Source: Chromatiales bacterium (GTDB lineage Bacteria > Pseudomonadota > Gammaproteobacteria > Thiohalomonadales > Thiohalomonadaceae). From it: DNA of 6,007 bases. The position numbers and the translations under genes were made by a program. The notes beneath the pieces were generated by a model. It did not search any database and was not told where the DNA came from. It was given only the letters and a program-made list of their open reading frames with translations. Positions within the stretch are counted from its first letter, which is position 1. Each line of letters begins with the position of its first letter. The stretch lies in NCBI GenBank assembly GCA_029864785.1, contig JAOTST010000108.1, positions 1 to 6,007 on the forward strand, given 5' to 3'. Positions 1 through 6,007 of the stretch are shown piece by piece.

Positions 1-714
1 AAGTCGGGTGGTCGTAATAATAATGGACGCATCACAACACGTCATCGTGGTGGTGGTCATAAGCAGCACTATCGTGTTATCGATTTTAAACGTAACAAAG
101 ATGGTATCCCTGCGACAGTTGAGCGTTTGGAGTATGATCCAAATCGTACTGCGAACATCGTGCTGCTGAAATATGCTGATGGTGAACGTCGTTACATCAT
201 CGCACCTAAGGGTTTGAAGGTTGGTGATCAGGTTCAGTCTGGATCTGAAGCGTCATTCACCGCAGGCAATTCAATGCAACTACGTGATATCCCAGTGGGT
301 AGCATCGTGCACTGTGTTGAGTTAAAGCCTGGTAAGGGTGCCCAGTTGGGACGCTCTGCCGGTGCGGGGATTCAGTTTATTGCCCGTGAAGGTGTTTATG
401 CCACACTGAGACTTCGTTCTGGTGAGATGCGTAAAGTACCTGTTGATTGCCGTGCCACTATCGGTGAGGTAGGGAATTCAGAGCACAGCTTGCGCAAGCT
501 TGGTAAAGCGGGTGCAACCAGGTGGCGTGGTGTTCGTCCTACCGTTCGCGGTGTGGTTATGAACCCGGTTGATCACCCACATGGTGGTGGTGAAGGTCGT
601 ACCTCTGGTGGTCGTCATCCTGTAACACCTTGGGGTGTACCGACCAAGGGTTATAAAACTCGTAAGAACAAACGCACCGATTCTCTCATCGTGCGTCGTC
701 GCAACAAGAAGTAG
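1..714 (+). CDS. rplB: 50S ribosomal protein L2, 5'-truncated by the window edge
   Basis: L2 is a primary 23S rRNA-binding protein near the peptidyl transferase centre and an intersubunit bridge component. The reading frame is open from base 1, beginning [15 protein letters not shown], which corresponds to about residue 39 of E. coli L2. Roughly 38 N-terminal residues therefore lie outside the window, and 237 residues remain. An internal ATG at 127 is not the real start, because conserved L2 sequence runs in frame before it ([20 protein letters not shown]). The signature [13 protein letters not shown] is present; the His codon at 574-576 corresponds to E. coli His229, the residue implicated in peptidyl transfer. 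The C-terminus is the usual basic tail (VRRRNKK). The RTSGGRHP segment after the signature resembles non-enteric gammaproteobacterial L2 rather than E. coli. The TAG stop is 9 bases before rpsS. Identification is certain; only the N-terminus is missing. Confidence 0.98.
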   Translation, partial: KSGGRNNNGRITTRHRGGGHKQHYRVIDFKRNKDGIPATVERLEYDPNRTANIVLLKYADGERRYIIAPKGLKVGDQVQSGSEASFTAGNSMQLRDIPVGSIVHCVELKPGKGAQLGRSAGAGIQFIAREGVYATLRLRSGEMRKVPVDCRATIGEVGNSEHSLRKLGKAGATRWRGVRPTVRGVVMNPVDHPHGGGEGRTSGGRHPVTPWGVPTKGYKTRKNKRTDSLIVRRRNKK

Positions 715-723
715 GGGAGAATC

Positions 724-996
724 ATGCCAAGATCAATTAAAAAAGGTCCATTCATTGACCACCATCTTGCAAAGAAGGTGGCCGATGCAATTGAGACAAA
801 CAACCGTCGTCCCATTAAGACATGGTCACGTCGTTCTATGGTTATGCCAGATATGGTCGGTTTGACCATCGCTGTTCATAACGGTCGTCAACATATGCCC
901 GTTCTCATTAACGAGAATATGGTGGGTCACAAGTTGGGTGAGTTCTCTCCAACGCGTACCTATCGAGGCCACGTTGCTGATAAGAAGGCGAGGTAA
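724..996 (+). CDS. rpsS: 30S ribosomal protein S19
   Basis: S19 sits in the head of the small subunit, where it binds 16S rRNA with S13 and faces the A-site tRNA and the intersubunit bridge. The 90-residue product starts [15 protein letters not shown] and contains the family hallmarks [16 protein letters not shown] (about residues 31-46), [10 protein letters not shown] and the C-terminal [20 protein letters not shown]. coli S19 is 92 residues, so this is full length with a slightly shorter basic tail. The start is supported by GGGGAGA at 714-720, which begins on the last base of the rplB stop codon. The gene lies between rplB and rplV, its standard S10-operon place. Nothing is unusual. Confidence 0.98.
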   Translation: MPRSIKKGPFIDHHLAKKVADAIETNNRRPIKTWSRRSMVMPDMVGLTIAVHNGRQHMPVLINENMVGHKLGEFSPTRTYRGHVADKKAR

Positions 997-1001
997 TCGA
1001 T

Positions 1002-1337
1002 ATGGAAACTATGGCTAAATTAACCCATGCACGTATCTCACCTCAAAAGGTGCGTCTGGTCGCAGATCAGGTGCGTGGGCTAAAAGTAGAGAGCGCACTT
1101 GAGTTGCTTGCCTTTAGTAACAAGAAGGCAGCAGTTATTGTGAAGAAGGTGCTTGAATCAGCTATCGCAAATGCAGAGCATAACGATGGCGCAGACATTG
1201 ATGAGTTGAAGGTTTCAACCATCCATGTTGATGAAGGACCAACCATGAAGCGTATGCGTGCGCGAGCTAAAGGGCGTGGTAACCGTATTTTAAAGCGGAC
1301 CAGTCACGTCACCGTCAAAGTAGCAGAGACAAAGTGA
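1002..1337 (+). CDS. rplV: 50S ribosomal protein L22
   Basis: L22 binds 23S rRNA, contacts all its domains during assembly, and lines the peptide exit tunnel with a long beta-hairpin. The product has 111 residues (E. coli 110) and begins [20 protein letters not shown]. The central [16 protein letters not shown] (about 52-67) is diagnostic. The tunnel hairpin region (about 80-100) contains MKR at residues 82-84; deletion of this triplet is the classical E. coli macrolide-resistance change, and here it is intact. A second in-frame ATG occurs at codon 4, but the MET start at 1002 matches the family. GGCGAGG (987-993) overlaps the end of rpsS and provides the Shine-Dalgarno at good spacing. Five bases separate it from rpsS and seven from rpsC. 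Confidence 0.97.
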   Translation: METMAKLTHARISPQKVRLVADQVRGLKVESALELLAFSNKKAAVIVKKVLESAIANAEHNDGADIDELKVSTIHVDEGPTMKRMRARAKGRGNRILKRTSHVTVKVAETK

Positions 1338-1344
1338 GTTTGTA

Positions 1345-2022
1345 ATGGGTCAAAAAGTACATCCAATAGGAATTCGCTTAGGGATCACCAAAGATTGGAC
1401 CTCTAAGTGGTATGCCGACAGTAAAGATTATGCTGGTCTTCTAAATACAGATCTCCGAGTTCGTGAGTATCTGCAAAAGAAGCTTGAATCAGCATCCGTA
1501 AGTCGTATTCAGATCGAGCGTCCAGCTCGCAATGCGAAAATCACTATTCATACCGCTCGCCCAGGATTGGTTATCGGTAAGAAAGGTGAAGATATTGATA
1601 AGCTACGAGGTGTCCTGTCAAAAATGATGGGTGTTCCCGTACACGTTAATATCGAAGAAATTCGTAAACCTGAACTTGACGCGACTCTGGTTGCACAGGG
1701 CATTGCCCAGCAACTGGAAAAGCGCATTATGTTCCGTCGTGCAATGAAGCGTTCTGTACAGAATGCGATGCGCCTCGGAGCTGGTGGCATCAAGGTTAAT
1801 GTTGGTGGCCGGTTAAACGGTGCCGAGATTGCTCGCAGTGAGTGGTATCGTGAAGGACGTGTTCCTCTCCATACCCTGCGTGCAGATATCGATTATGGTA
1901 CTGCTGAGGCAAATACCACATACGGCATCATTGGTGTGAAGGTATGGATCTTCAAGGGCGAAATTATAAGCTCTATGGAAGAGACTGATTCAGCTTCAGC
2001 CACAAAAGCTACGGCTAAATAG
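1345..2022 (+). CDS. rpsC: 30S ribosomal protein S3
   Basis: S3 binds the 16S rRNA head at the mRNA entry channel and contributes, with S4 and S5, to mRNA helicase activity. The 225-residue product starts [15 protein letters not shown] type II KH domain is visible with its GxxG loop at residues 78-81 ([15 protein letters not shown]). The C-terminal S3 domain follows, with [19 protein letters not shown] and [20 protein letters not shown]. The end, after VWIFKGEII, is short and rich in Glu, Ser, Thr and Ala, unlike the Lys/Arg-rich tail of the 233-residue E. coli protein. GTGAG at 1334-1338 overlaps the rplV stop codon and serves as ribosome binding site. The gene ends in adjacent stops, TAG then TGA, in frame. 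Confidence 0.98.
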   Translation: MGQKVHPIGIRLGITKDWTSKWYADSKDYAGLLNTDLRVREYLQKKLESASVSRIQIERPARNAKITIHTARPGLVIGKKGEDIDKLRGVLSKMMGVPVHVNIEEIRKPELDATLVAQGIAQQLEKRIMFRRAMKRSVQNAMRLGAGGIKVNVGGRLNGAEIARSEWYREGRVPLHTLRADIDYGTAEANTTYGIIGVKVWIFKGEIISSMEETDSASATKATAK

Positions 2023-2036
2023 TGAGGTAATGAGAA

Positions 2037-2450
2037 ATGCTTCAACCAAAACGTACTAAATTTAGAAAGCAACATAAGGGCCGTAATCGTGGTGAAGCCA
2101 CTACGGGCAATAAAGTTAGCTTTGGTGAATATGGTCTTAAGGCCGTAGGTCGTGGTCGTATTACTGCACGCCAGATCGAAGCCGCACGTCGTGCAATGTC
2201 ACGTCACATTAAGCGTGGCGGAAAGATCTGGATTCGTATCTTCCCCGACAAGCCAATTACTGAGAAGCCTCTTGAGGTTCGTCAAGGTAAAGGTAAGGGT
2301 AATGTTGAGTATTGGGTGGCTCTAATCCAGCCAGGTCGTATGCTCTATGAGATGGAAGGTGTTGATGAGGATACTGCTCGCCAAGCATTCAAGCTTGCTG
2401 CGGCGAAACTCCCTCTTAAAACAACCTTTGTAACGCGGACGGTGTTGTAA
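2037..2450 (+). CDS. rplP: 50S ribosomal protein L16
   Basis: L16 joins the large subunit late in assembly and helps position the A-site tRNA acceptor arm. The 137-residue product (E. coli 136) begins [19 protein letters not shown] and carries [34 protein letters not shown] and [17 protein letters not shown], all characteristic. Arg82 in [11 protein letters not shown] aligns with E. coli Arg81, the residue hydroxylated by the 2-oxoglutarate oxygenase YcfD; whether that enzyme exists here cannot be seen. The one-residue extension lies before VSFGEYG (ATTGNK against AQGTD). GAGG at 2024-2027 is placed nine bases before the ATG. The TAA stop shares its last A with the rpmC start codon, suggesting coupled translation. 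Confidence 0.98.
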   Translation: MLQPKRTKFRKQHKGRNRGEATTGNKVSFGEYGLKAVGRGRITARQIEAARRAMSRHIKRGGKIWIRIFPDKPITEKPLEVRQGKGKGNVEYWVALIQPGRMLYEMEGVDEDTARQAFKLAAAKLPLKTTFVTRTVL

Positions 2451-2641
2451 TGAAAGCGAGTGAAATGCGTGAAAAGAGTGCTGATGAACTCAGTGGCGAG
2501 CTGACTTCTCTTCTTAAAGAGCAGTTTAATATGAGAATGCAGCGTGGAATTGGCCAGATGGAACAGACCCACCGCTTTAAAGAGGTGCGTCGTGATATCG
2601 CGCGAGTTAAAACAATTCTAGGTGAGAAAGCAGAGTCATGA
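2450..2641 (+). CDS. rpmC: 50S ribosomal protein L29
   Basis: L29 is a small two-helix protein beside the polypeptide exit tunnel, next to L23, where it forms part of the docking area for nascent-chain factors. The 63-residue product equals the E. coli length and shows [25 protein letters not shown] and [15 protein letters not shown]. The start ATG overlaps the rplP stop by one base (TAATG). Only a weak Shine-Dalgarno-like stretch (GGACGGTG, 2437-2444) lies upstream inside rplP, so initiation probably relies on ribosomes ending rplP. The stop TGA overlaps the rpsQ start (ATGA), making L16-L29-S17 one coupled translation block. Confidence 0.97.
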   Translation: MKASEMREKSADELSGELTSLLKEQFNMRMQRGIGQMEQTHRFKEVRRDIARVKTILGEKAES

Positions 2642-2901
2642 GTGAAGAGAATAAAGTAGCCCGTACCGTAACCGGGCGTGTCGTCAGCGACAAAATGGAT
2701 CGTACTATTACGGTTCTTGTTGAGCGTAAGGTAAAACATCCACTTTATGGAAAATTTATCAAACGTTCTACCAAGCTTCATGCTCACGATGAGAATAATG
2801 AGTGCAACACTGGTGATATGGTCACCATTCAACAGTGTCGCCCAATCTCAAAGAGTAAAAGCTGGAAACTGGTCGAGGTCACTGTAAAGGCTGCTAGTTA
2901 G
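2638..2901 (+). CDS. rpsQ: 30S ribosomal protein S17
   Basis: S17 is a primary 16S rRNA-binding protein of the small-subunit body with an OB fold. The product has 87 residues (E. coli 84). [20 protein letters not shown] (about 10-29), [20 protein letters not shown] and NNECNTGD followed by [13 protein letters not shown] are the family signature. The three extra residues are in the variable N-terminus (MSEENKVAR). The ATG overlaps the rpmC stop as ATGA, and AGGTGAGAAAG (2620-2630) within rpmC can act as ribosome binding site. This is the last gene of the S10 operon; a 149-base non-coding gap follows before rplN. Confidence 0.97.
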   Translation: MSEENKVARTVTGRVVSDKMDRTITVLVERKVKHPLYGKFIKRSTKLHAHDENNECNTGDMVTIQQCRPISKSKSWKLVEVTVKAAS

Positions 2902-2917
2902 TCTTTGACCACCTAAG

Positions 2918-2954
2918 CCCCAATCCAAGGTGAAATAGTTCTTGGGTTTTGGGG
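2918..2954 (+). terminator. Imperfect hairpin after rpsQ, possible weak S10-operon terminator
   Basis: Bases 2918-2929 (CCCCAATCCAAG) can pair with 2941-2954 (CTTGGGTTTTGGGG). The stem has 12 pairs including one T·G wobble, two bulged T, and an 11-base loop. It begins 16 bases after the rpsQ stop. What follows (GTAATTTGTG) is not a proper T run, so strong intrinsic termination is doubtful. The 3' arm also contains the probable -35 element of the spc promoter, so a double role is possible. The pairing is directly visible; the function is inferred. Confidence 0.35.
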
Positions 2955-2979
2955 GTAATTTGTGCTAATATCTCGCGCC
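2942..2979 (+). promoter_or_regulatory. spc operon promoter with extended -10
   Basis: The -10 hexamer is TAATAT (2966-2971), preceded by TG at 2963-2964, making an extended -10 element. A poor -35 match, TTGGGT (2942-2947), lies 18 bases upstream; the extended -10 may compensate. Downstream, CGCGCCCTCG (2974-2983) is a GC-rich discriminator. As I remember the E. coli spc promoter, it has the same TGnnnnnnn arrangement and the same CGCGCCCTCG at the same distance, which strongly supports the call. Transcription should begin near 2977-2979. A GC-rich discriminator at a ribosomal protein promoter fits negative stringent control by ppGpp/DksA, an inference from family knowledge. It would drive rplN onwards. 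Confidence 0.8.
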
Positions 2980-3036
2980 CTCGTGAGGCGGGTCATGTCT
3001 GATCCGGTAGCGAGTATCGGGCGTGTTTTTGTTTTT
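2974..3036 (+). terminator. Terminator-like leader structure between spc promoter and rplN
   Basis: CGCGCCC (2974-2980) is complementary to GGGCGTG (3019-3025) with one G·T wobble. An inner pairing CTCG/CGAG (2980-2983 with 3011-3014) is a partly competing extension. Inside lies a compact hairpin, GGGTCA (2990-2995) with TGATCC (3000-3005), loop TGTC. The closing stem is directly followed by TTTTTGTTTTT (3026-3036), the layout of an intrinsic terminator. The probable start site falls inside the 5' arm, so read-through transcripts from S10 can form the full stem while spc-initiated ones have only about four of its seven pairs. It may terminate or attenuate transcription at the operon boundary. 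Pairings are seen; function is inferred. Confidence 0.5.
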
Positions 3037-3050
3037 ATGGGGATGAATCG

Positions 3051-3419
3051 ATGATTCAGATGCAGTCAAAGCTTAATGTTGCAGACAATAGCGGTGCTCG
3101 CGTTGTTCAGTGCATTAAAGTACTCGGTGGATCGCACCGCCGTTATGCCGGTATTGGCGACATCATTAAGGTGAGTGTCAAAGAGGCTATTCCGCGGGGC
3201 AAGGTTAAAAAAGGCGATGTCTACAACGCTGTTGTAGTGCGCACCAGAAAAGGTGTTCGTCGTTCAGATGGTTCCTTGATTCGTTTTGATGGTAATGCAG
3301 CGGTTATTCTTAATAATCAGGATCAGCCAATCGGAACTCGTATCTTTGGCCCTGTAACGCGTGAGCTTCGTGGTGAGAAATTCATGAAGATCATCTCGTT
3401 AGCACCTGAAGTGCTATAA
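3051..3419 (+). CDS. rplN: 50S ribosomal protein L14
   Basis: L14 is a five-stranded barrel protein on the large-subunit interface. It binds 23S rRNA near L19, forms an intersubunit bridge and is the docking site of the silencing factor RsfS. The 122-residue product starts [20 protein letters not shown] and contains [51 protein letters not shown] and [13 protein letters not shown], nearly identical to the family. It is one residue shorter than E. coli, in the NNQDQ segment. GGGGA at 3039-3043 provides the ribosome binding site. Nearby ATGs at 3037 and 3043 are out of frame. As first gene of spc it directly follows the promoter and leader. Confidence 0.98.
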   Translation: MIQMQSKLNVADNSGARVVQCIKVLGGSHRRYAGIGDIIKVSVKEAIPRGKVKKGDVYNAVVVRTRKGVRRSDGSLIRFDGNAAVILNNQDQPIGTRIFGPVTRELRGEKFMKIISLAPEVL

Positions 3420-3421
3420 GT

Positions 3422-3426
3422 AGAGG
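3422..3426 (+). promoter_or_regulatory. Ribosome binding site fixing the rplX start
   Basis: AGAGG ends nine bases before ATG 3436, a normal spacing, but directly abuts the in-frame TTG at 3427, leaving no spacer. This favours the ATG as the rplX start and excludes the longer TTG-initiated form. Confidence 0.7.
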
Positions 3427-3435
3427 TTGATAGAG

Positions 3436-3750
3436 ATGAATAAATTAAAGAAAGGTGATGAGGTAATTGTTCTCACCGGTAAAGACAACGGTAAGCGTGG
3501 CGCAATCGCTATGATCAAGTCTGATCGAGTACTGATTGATGGCGTCAATATTGCCAAAAAACACCAGAAGCCAAATCCAAATGCGGGTGTTGCTGGTGGG
3601 ATTGTAGATAAAGAGATGCCTGTACATATCTCTAACGTTGCAATCTTTAATAGTGCGAGCGGTAAGGCTGATCGCGTCGGATTCAAGACGCTTGATGATG
3701 GTCGTAAAGTTCGCGTTTATAAGTCAACTGGCGAAGTTGTTGACGTTTAA
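3436..3750 (+). CDS. rplX: 50S ribosomal protein L24
   Basis: L24 is an assembly-initiator protein that binds the 5' region of 23S rRNA and sits at the rim of the exit tunnel. The KOW motif is at the N-terminus ([20 protein letters not shown], about residues 4-23). Further family segments are [30 protein letters not shown] and [10 protein letters not shown]. From the ATG at 3436 the product has 104 residues, the same as E. coli. A longer reading from TTG 3427 would add MIE but leaves no room for the Shine-Dalgarno. It ends in tandem in-frame stops, TAA then TAG, eleven bases before rplE. Confidence 0.96.
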   Translation: MNKLKKGDEVIVLTGKDNGKRGAIAMIKSDRVLIDGVNIAKKHQKPNPNAGVAGGIVDKEMPVHISNVAIFNSASGKADRVGFKTLDDGRKVRVYKSTGEVVDV

Positions 3751-3761
3751 TAGGTATCGAA

Positions 3762-4301
3762 ATGGCAAGGTTACAGCAGTTTTACAAAGATAAGGTTATC
3801 GCACAGCTTAAAGATGAGCTGGGTCTCTCCAATGTTATGGAGGTGCCGCGTATCACCAAAATCACTCTTAATATGGGTGTTGGTGAAGCGACAACCGATA
3901 AGAAGGTTCTTGAGCACGCAGTAGCGGATATGATCAAGATCAGTGGGCAGAAGCCGATTGTTAACAAGGCTCGTAAGTCAGTTGCTGGTTTTAAGGTTCG
4001 TGAAGGCTGGCCTATTGGTTGTAAAGTAACGTTGCGCAGTGAACGTATGTATGAGTTCCTGGATCGACTGGTCACTATCGCGATTCCTCGTATGCGTGAT
4101 TTCCGTGGTCTGAATGCAAAGTCATTTGATGGTCGTGGTAACTACAGCATGGGTGTGAAAGAGCAGATTATCTTCCCAGAGATTCAATACGACAAGATCG
4201 ATAAGTTGCGTGGTATGGATATTACCATTACGACAACTGCTAGAAACAACGACGAAGGTCGAGCGCTGTTAAAAGCGTTTAACTTCCCACTTAAAGGTTA
4301 G
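3762..4301 (+). CDS. rplE: 50S ribosomal protein L5
   Basis: L5 binds 5S rRNA with L18 to form the central protuberance and contacts P-site tRNA and S13. The 179-residue product matches the E. coli length. Signature segments are [16 protein letters not shown] (about 28-43), the P-site loop [25 protein letters not shown] (about 68-92, seen around residue 80), [13 protein letters not shown], and [19 protein letters not shown]. The ribosome binding site is weak, TAGGT at 3751-3755. In E. coli this gene's start region is where S8 represses the operon; a clear copy of that hairpin is not evident here. Confidence 0.98.
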   Translation: MARLQQFYKDKVIAQLKDELGLSNVMEVPRITKITLNMGVGEATTDKKVLEHAVADMIKISGQKPIVNKARKSVAGFKVREGWPIGCKVTLRSERMYEFLDRLVTIAIPRMRDFRGLNAKSFDGRGNYSMGVKEQIIFPEIQYDKIDKLRGMDITITTTARNNDEGRALLKAFNFPLKG

Positions 4302-4305
4302 GAAT

Positions 4306-4611
4306 ATGGCAAAAGTATCAATGGTTCAGCGTGAGCTTAAGCGCGCACGCTTAGTTGCAAAGTACGCTGCAAAGCGTGCCGATATCAAAGCGAAGCTTAA
4401 AGCGGGAGATCTCTCTTACGAAGATCAGGAATCGCTGCGCCTTCAATTGCAAAAAATGCCTCGCGATGCCAGTCCTGTACGCCAACGTAATCGTTGTGCA
4501 ATTACTGGGCGTCCTCACGGTTTCTACCGTAAGTTCGGCCTGGGTCGTAACAAACTTCGTGAAGCCACCATGCGTGGTGACGTCCCCGGCCTGCGTAAAG
4601 CAAGCTGGTAA
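4306..4611 (+). CDS. rpsN: 30S ribosomal protein S14, zinc-free long form
   Basis: S14 binds the 16S rRNA head next to S3, S10 and S19. The 101-residue product equals the E. coli length and ends [39 protein letters not shown] (about residues 60-79) is the diagnostic core. Only one cysteine (Cys64) is present, so the two CxxC zinc-binding pairs of the short form are absent and this is the zinc-independent (C-minus) type usual in gammaproteobacteria. AAAGG at 4293-4297 lies in the rplE tail eight bases before the ATG. The segment around residues 26-50 ([20 protein letters not shown]) is the variable insert that distinguishes the long form. Confidence 0.98.
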   Translation: MAKVSMVQRELKRARLVAKYAAKRADIKAKLKAGDLSYEDQESLRLQLQKMPRDASPVRQRNRCAITGRPHGFYRKFGLGRNKLREATMRGDVPGLRKASW

Positions 4612-4620
4612 TTTTTCTTT
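4586..4620 (+). terminator. Possible weak attenuator at the rpsN stop codon
   Basis: CCGGC (4586-4590) pairs with GCTGG (4604-4608) including one G·T wobble. After a C/A mismatch, TGC (4592-4594) pairs with GCA (4600-4602, read as G4600-C4601-A4602), leaving loop GTAAA. Three bases of stop codon follow, then TTTTTCTTT (4612-4620). This resembles a small intrinsic terminator in the middle of an operon, where it could at most attenuate. The stem lies in codons for the conserved end PGLRKASW, so some pairing may be a coincidence of coding constraint. Confidence 0.3.
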
Positions 4621-4640
4621 ATATATTAGGGTAACTCATC

Positions 4641-5036
4641 ATGAGCATGACTGATCCAATAGCAGATATGTTGACCCGTGTTCGTAACGGTCAATCTGCT
4701 GCAAAGATGGAGGTTTCAATGCCTCTATCTAAGCTTAAAAAGTCAGTAGCTGTCGTCTTAAAAGATGAAGGCTACATTTCTGACTTTAACGAGCAGGATA
4801 TCGATGGTAAACCAACCCTCAACATCACTCTGAAGTACTTCCAGGGCAAGCCGGTAATCGAAATGATTAAGCGTGTAAGTCGTCCTGGTCGTCGCGTCTA
4901 CAAGTCTGGTAAAGACTTGCCGACGGTTCAGAATGGTTTGGGTGTGGCGATTATATCGACTTCTGCAGGCCTAATGACTGACCGCGCTGCTCGTAAAGCA
5001 GGCCACGGCGGCGAAGTCATCTGTACCGTTGCGTAA
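4641..5036 (+). CDS. rpsH: 30S ribosomal protein S8
   Basis: S8 is a primary binder of 16S rRNA helix 21 in the platform and, in E. coli, the translational repressor of the spc operon. The 131-residue product (E. coli 130) begins [18 protein letters not shown] and contains [20 protein letters not shown] and the RNA-binding [21 protein letters not shown], with STS at residues 106-108. The MSM start matches the family; the second in-frame ATG is codon 3. AGGG at 4628-4631 is the ribosome binding site, nine bases upstream. The 29-base gap to rpsN is the widest within the spc part of the window and is AT-rich (TTTATATATT). Intact RNA-binding residues are compatible with an autoregulatory role. 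Confidence 0.98.
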   Translation: MSMTDPIADMLTRVRNGQSAAKMEVSMPLSKLKKSVAVVLKDEGYISDFNEQDIDGKPTLNITLKYFQGKPVIEMIKRVSRPGRRVYKSGKDLPTVQNGLGVAIISTSAGLMTDRAARKAGHGGEVICTVA

Positions 5037-5047
5037 GGGGCGATAAA

Positions 5048-5578
5048 ATGGCAAGAGTACTCAATCCAATTGATATTCCTTCAGGCGTTACGCTTGATGT
5101 GAGTGGTCAGACAATTACTGCTAAAGGCGCTAAAGGCAGCCTGGCGCAGGTTATCCATCCTTCTGTACAAATTCATCAGGAAGAGGGGCAGATTCGTTTC
5201 TCTCCAGCTAATGATGCGAAAGCGACAGTGGCTATGACCGGCACCATGCGTGCTCTGGTTGCTAGCGTTATGAAAGGTGTTAACGAAGGCTTTGAAAAGA
5301 AGCTTGAGCTGGTCGGTGTTGGTTATCGTGCTTCAATGCAGGGTAATGCAGTTAACCTGACGCTCGGTTTCTCTCATCCTGTGCTACATGAGGTTCCTGC
5401 TGGGGTCTCTATAGAGTGTCCATCTCAGACTGAGATTGTCATTAAGGGTAGTGATAAACAACAGGTTGGTCAGGTCGCAGCAAATATCCGAGCCTATCGT
5501 CCACCTGAGCCTTATAAAGGTAAAGGTGTCCGTTATGCCGGTGAGCATATCATCCGTAAAGAAGCCAAGAAGAAGTAG
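5048..5578 (+). CDS. rplF: 50S ribosomal protein L6
   Basis: L6 binds 23S rRNA near the sarcin-ricin loop and the stalk base, where elongation factors dock, and is needed late in assembly. The 176-residue product (E. coli 177) has the expected two homologous domains: N-terminal with [20 protein letters not shown] (about 8-27), and C-terminal starting near [13 protein letters not shown] (about 84-96) followed by [33 protein letters not shown] and [14 protein letters not shown]. It ends in a lysine-rich tail. The N-terminal domain is the more divergent part, as usual in this family. AGGGG at 5036-5040, on the rpsH stop codon, gives a seven-base spacing to the ATG. Confidence 0.98.
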   Translation: MARVLNPIDIPSGVTLDVSGQTITAKGAKGSLAQVIHPSVQIHQEEGQIRFSPANDAKATVAMTGTMRALVASVMKGVNEGFEKKLELVGVGYRASMQGNAVNLTLGFSHPVLHEVPAGVSIECPSQTEIVIKGSDKQQVGQVAANIRAYRPPEPYKGKGVRYAGEHIIRKEAKKK

Positions 5579-5589
5579 GGCATAGAACG

Positions 5590-5946
5590 ATGAATGAAAA
5601 GAAAGTATCAAGAGTTCGGCGCGCTGCTCGTGCACGAGCAAAAATCCGTGAGCTGGGTGTGGCGCGTTTAAGCGTAAATAGAACGCCTCGCCATATCTAT
5701 GCGCAAATTATTGCTGGAGATGGCTGTTCAGTTCTAGCTGCAACATCTACTTTAGATAGCGCGGTTAAAGCGGAAGTAAAAAGTACGGGTAACACCGATG
5801 CAGCAGCAGTTGTTGGTCGCGTTATCGCGGAAAAGGCGAAGGCGGCAGGTCTGTCTAAAATCGCATTTGACCGTTCCGGTTTTAAGTACCATGGCCGTGT
5901 GAAAGCACTCGCCGATGCAGCCCGTGAAAACGGTCTCGACTTTTAA
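5590..5946 (+). CDS. rplR: 50S ribosomal protein L18
   Basis: L18 binds 5S rRNA and, with L5, attaches it to the large subunit in the central protuberance. The 118-residue product (E. coli 117) begins with a basic N-terminal arm ([20 protein letters not shown]) that contacts 5S rRNA. The body shows [15 protein letters not shown], a [18 protein letters not shown] segment, and the C-terminal [20 protein letters not shown], which is diagnostic. AGGG at 5577-5580, overlapping the rplF stop, is the Shine-Dalgarno nine bases before ATG. TAA is fourteen bases before rpsE. Confidence 0.98.
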   Translation: MNEKKVSRVRRAARARAKIRELGVARLSVNRTPRHIYAQIIAGDGCSVLAATSTLDSAVKAEVKSTGNTDAAAVVGRVIAEKAKAAGLSKIAFDRSGFKYHGRVKALADAARENGLDF

Positions 5947-5960
5947 AGGTAGAGAATATC

Positions 5961-6007
5961 ATGGCAAGAAGAGATGAGAGAGAGCAGCAAACTGACGGTA
6001 TTACCGA
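5961..6007 (+). CDS. rpsE: 30S ribosomal protein S5, 3'-truncated by the window edge
   Basis: Only the first 15 codons and two bases are present: MARRDEREQQTDGIT. The start ATG follows AGGTAGAG (5947-5954), a suitable ribosome binding site. Position after rplR and an Arg/Glu-rich start match the variable N-terminus of gammaproteobacterial S5. S5 acts at the mRNA entry site, and in translational fidelity; the loop linked to spectinomycin resistance (about residues 20-30) lies beyond the window. The call rests mainly on gene order. Confidence 0.88.
   Translation, partial: MARRDEREQQTDGIT

Noticed and set aside
635..865. 76-codon frame on the + strand across the rplB/rpsS junction
   Set aside because: It is out of frame with both conserved genes and has no ribosome binding site or family resemblance.
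2416..2832. 138-codon open frame on the - strand opposite rplP, rpmC and rpsQ
   Set aside because: It lies wholly antisense to three certain genes, resembles no family I know, and is what biased codon use of ribosomal genes produces by chance.
2905..2910. TTGACC, a good -35 match just after rpsQ
   Set aside because: No acceptable -10 hexamer lies 16-18 bases downstream; the extended -10 at 2963-2971 is much better supported.
3427..3435. TTG start giving L24 three extra residues
   Set aside because: The Shine-Dalgarno AGAGG directly abuts the TTG; ATG 3436 has proper spacing and gives the usual 104-residue length.
4355..4654. 99-codon frame on the + strand overlapping rpsN and the rpsH start
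   Set aside because: It is a shifted reading of rpsN, whose own frame encodes a full-length conserved S14.
1..6007. Search for mobile elements, CRISPR arrays, tRNA genes or foreign insertions
   Set aside because: Apart from the 2902-3050 gap, the window is almost fully occupied by conserved ribosomal protein genes in standard order, and I saw no direct-repeat arrays, inverted-repeat ends or interrupted genes.

Overview
The window is an ordinary, intact stretch of the bacterial S10–spc ribosomal protein gene cluster, all on the + strand. The order is rplB (5' end cut off), rpsS, rplV, rpsC, rplP, rpmC, rpsQ, then a 149-base gap, then rplN, rplX, rplE, rpsN, rpsH, rplF, rplR and the first codons of rpsE. 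Each protein was recognised from its conserved sequence and length. Similarity to the Escherichia coli proteins is close throughout. Together with the zinc-free long S14, the gene order and an E. coli-like spc promoter, this points to a gammaproteobacterium that is not an enteric. Base composition looks moderate, by eye somewhat under 50% GC. I cannot name a genus.

Region 1 (1-2901) is the distal S10 operon. The genes are packed with 4-14 bases between them, except rplP/rpmC (1-base overlap) and rpmC/rpsQ (4-base overlap), which suggests translational coupling. Most Shine-Dalgarno sequences sit on or just after the preceding stop codon.

Region 2 (2902-3050) is the operon boundary. It holds an imperfect hairpin, then a promoter with an extended -10 (TGCTAATAT) and a GC-rich discriminator, then a leader that can fold into a terminator-like structure ending in TTTTTGTTTTT, then the rplN ribosome binding site. 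The inferred transcription start lies within the 5' arm of that terminator-like stem, so transcripts reading through from S10 and transcripts starting at the spc promoter should fold differently.

Region 3 (3051-6007) is the proximal spc operon. Spacing is again tight. The widest gap, 29 bases between rpsN and rpsH, follows a small hairpin at the rpsN stop codon and carries a T-rich run.

The products are structural proteins of the two ribosomal subunits: L2, L22, L16, L29, L14, L24, L5, L6 and L18 for the large subunit, and S19, S3, S17, S14, S8 and S5 for the small one. I see no mobile element, CRISPR array, RNA gene or unfamiliar gene, and no new biological system. The points worth a second look are regulatory and modest.
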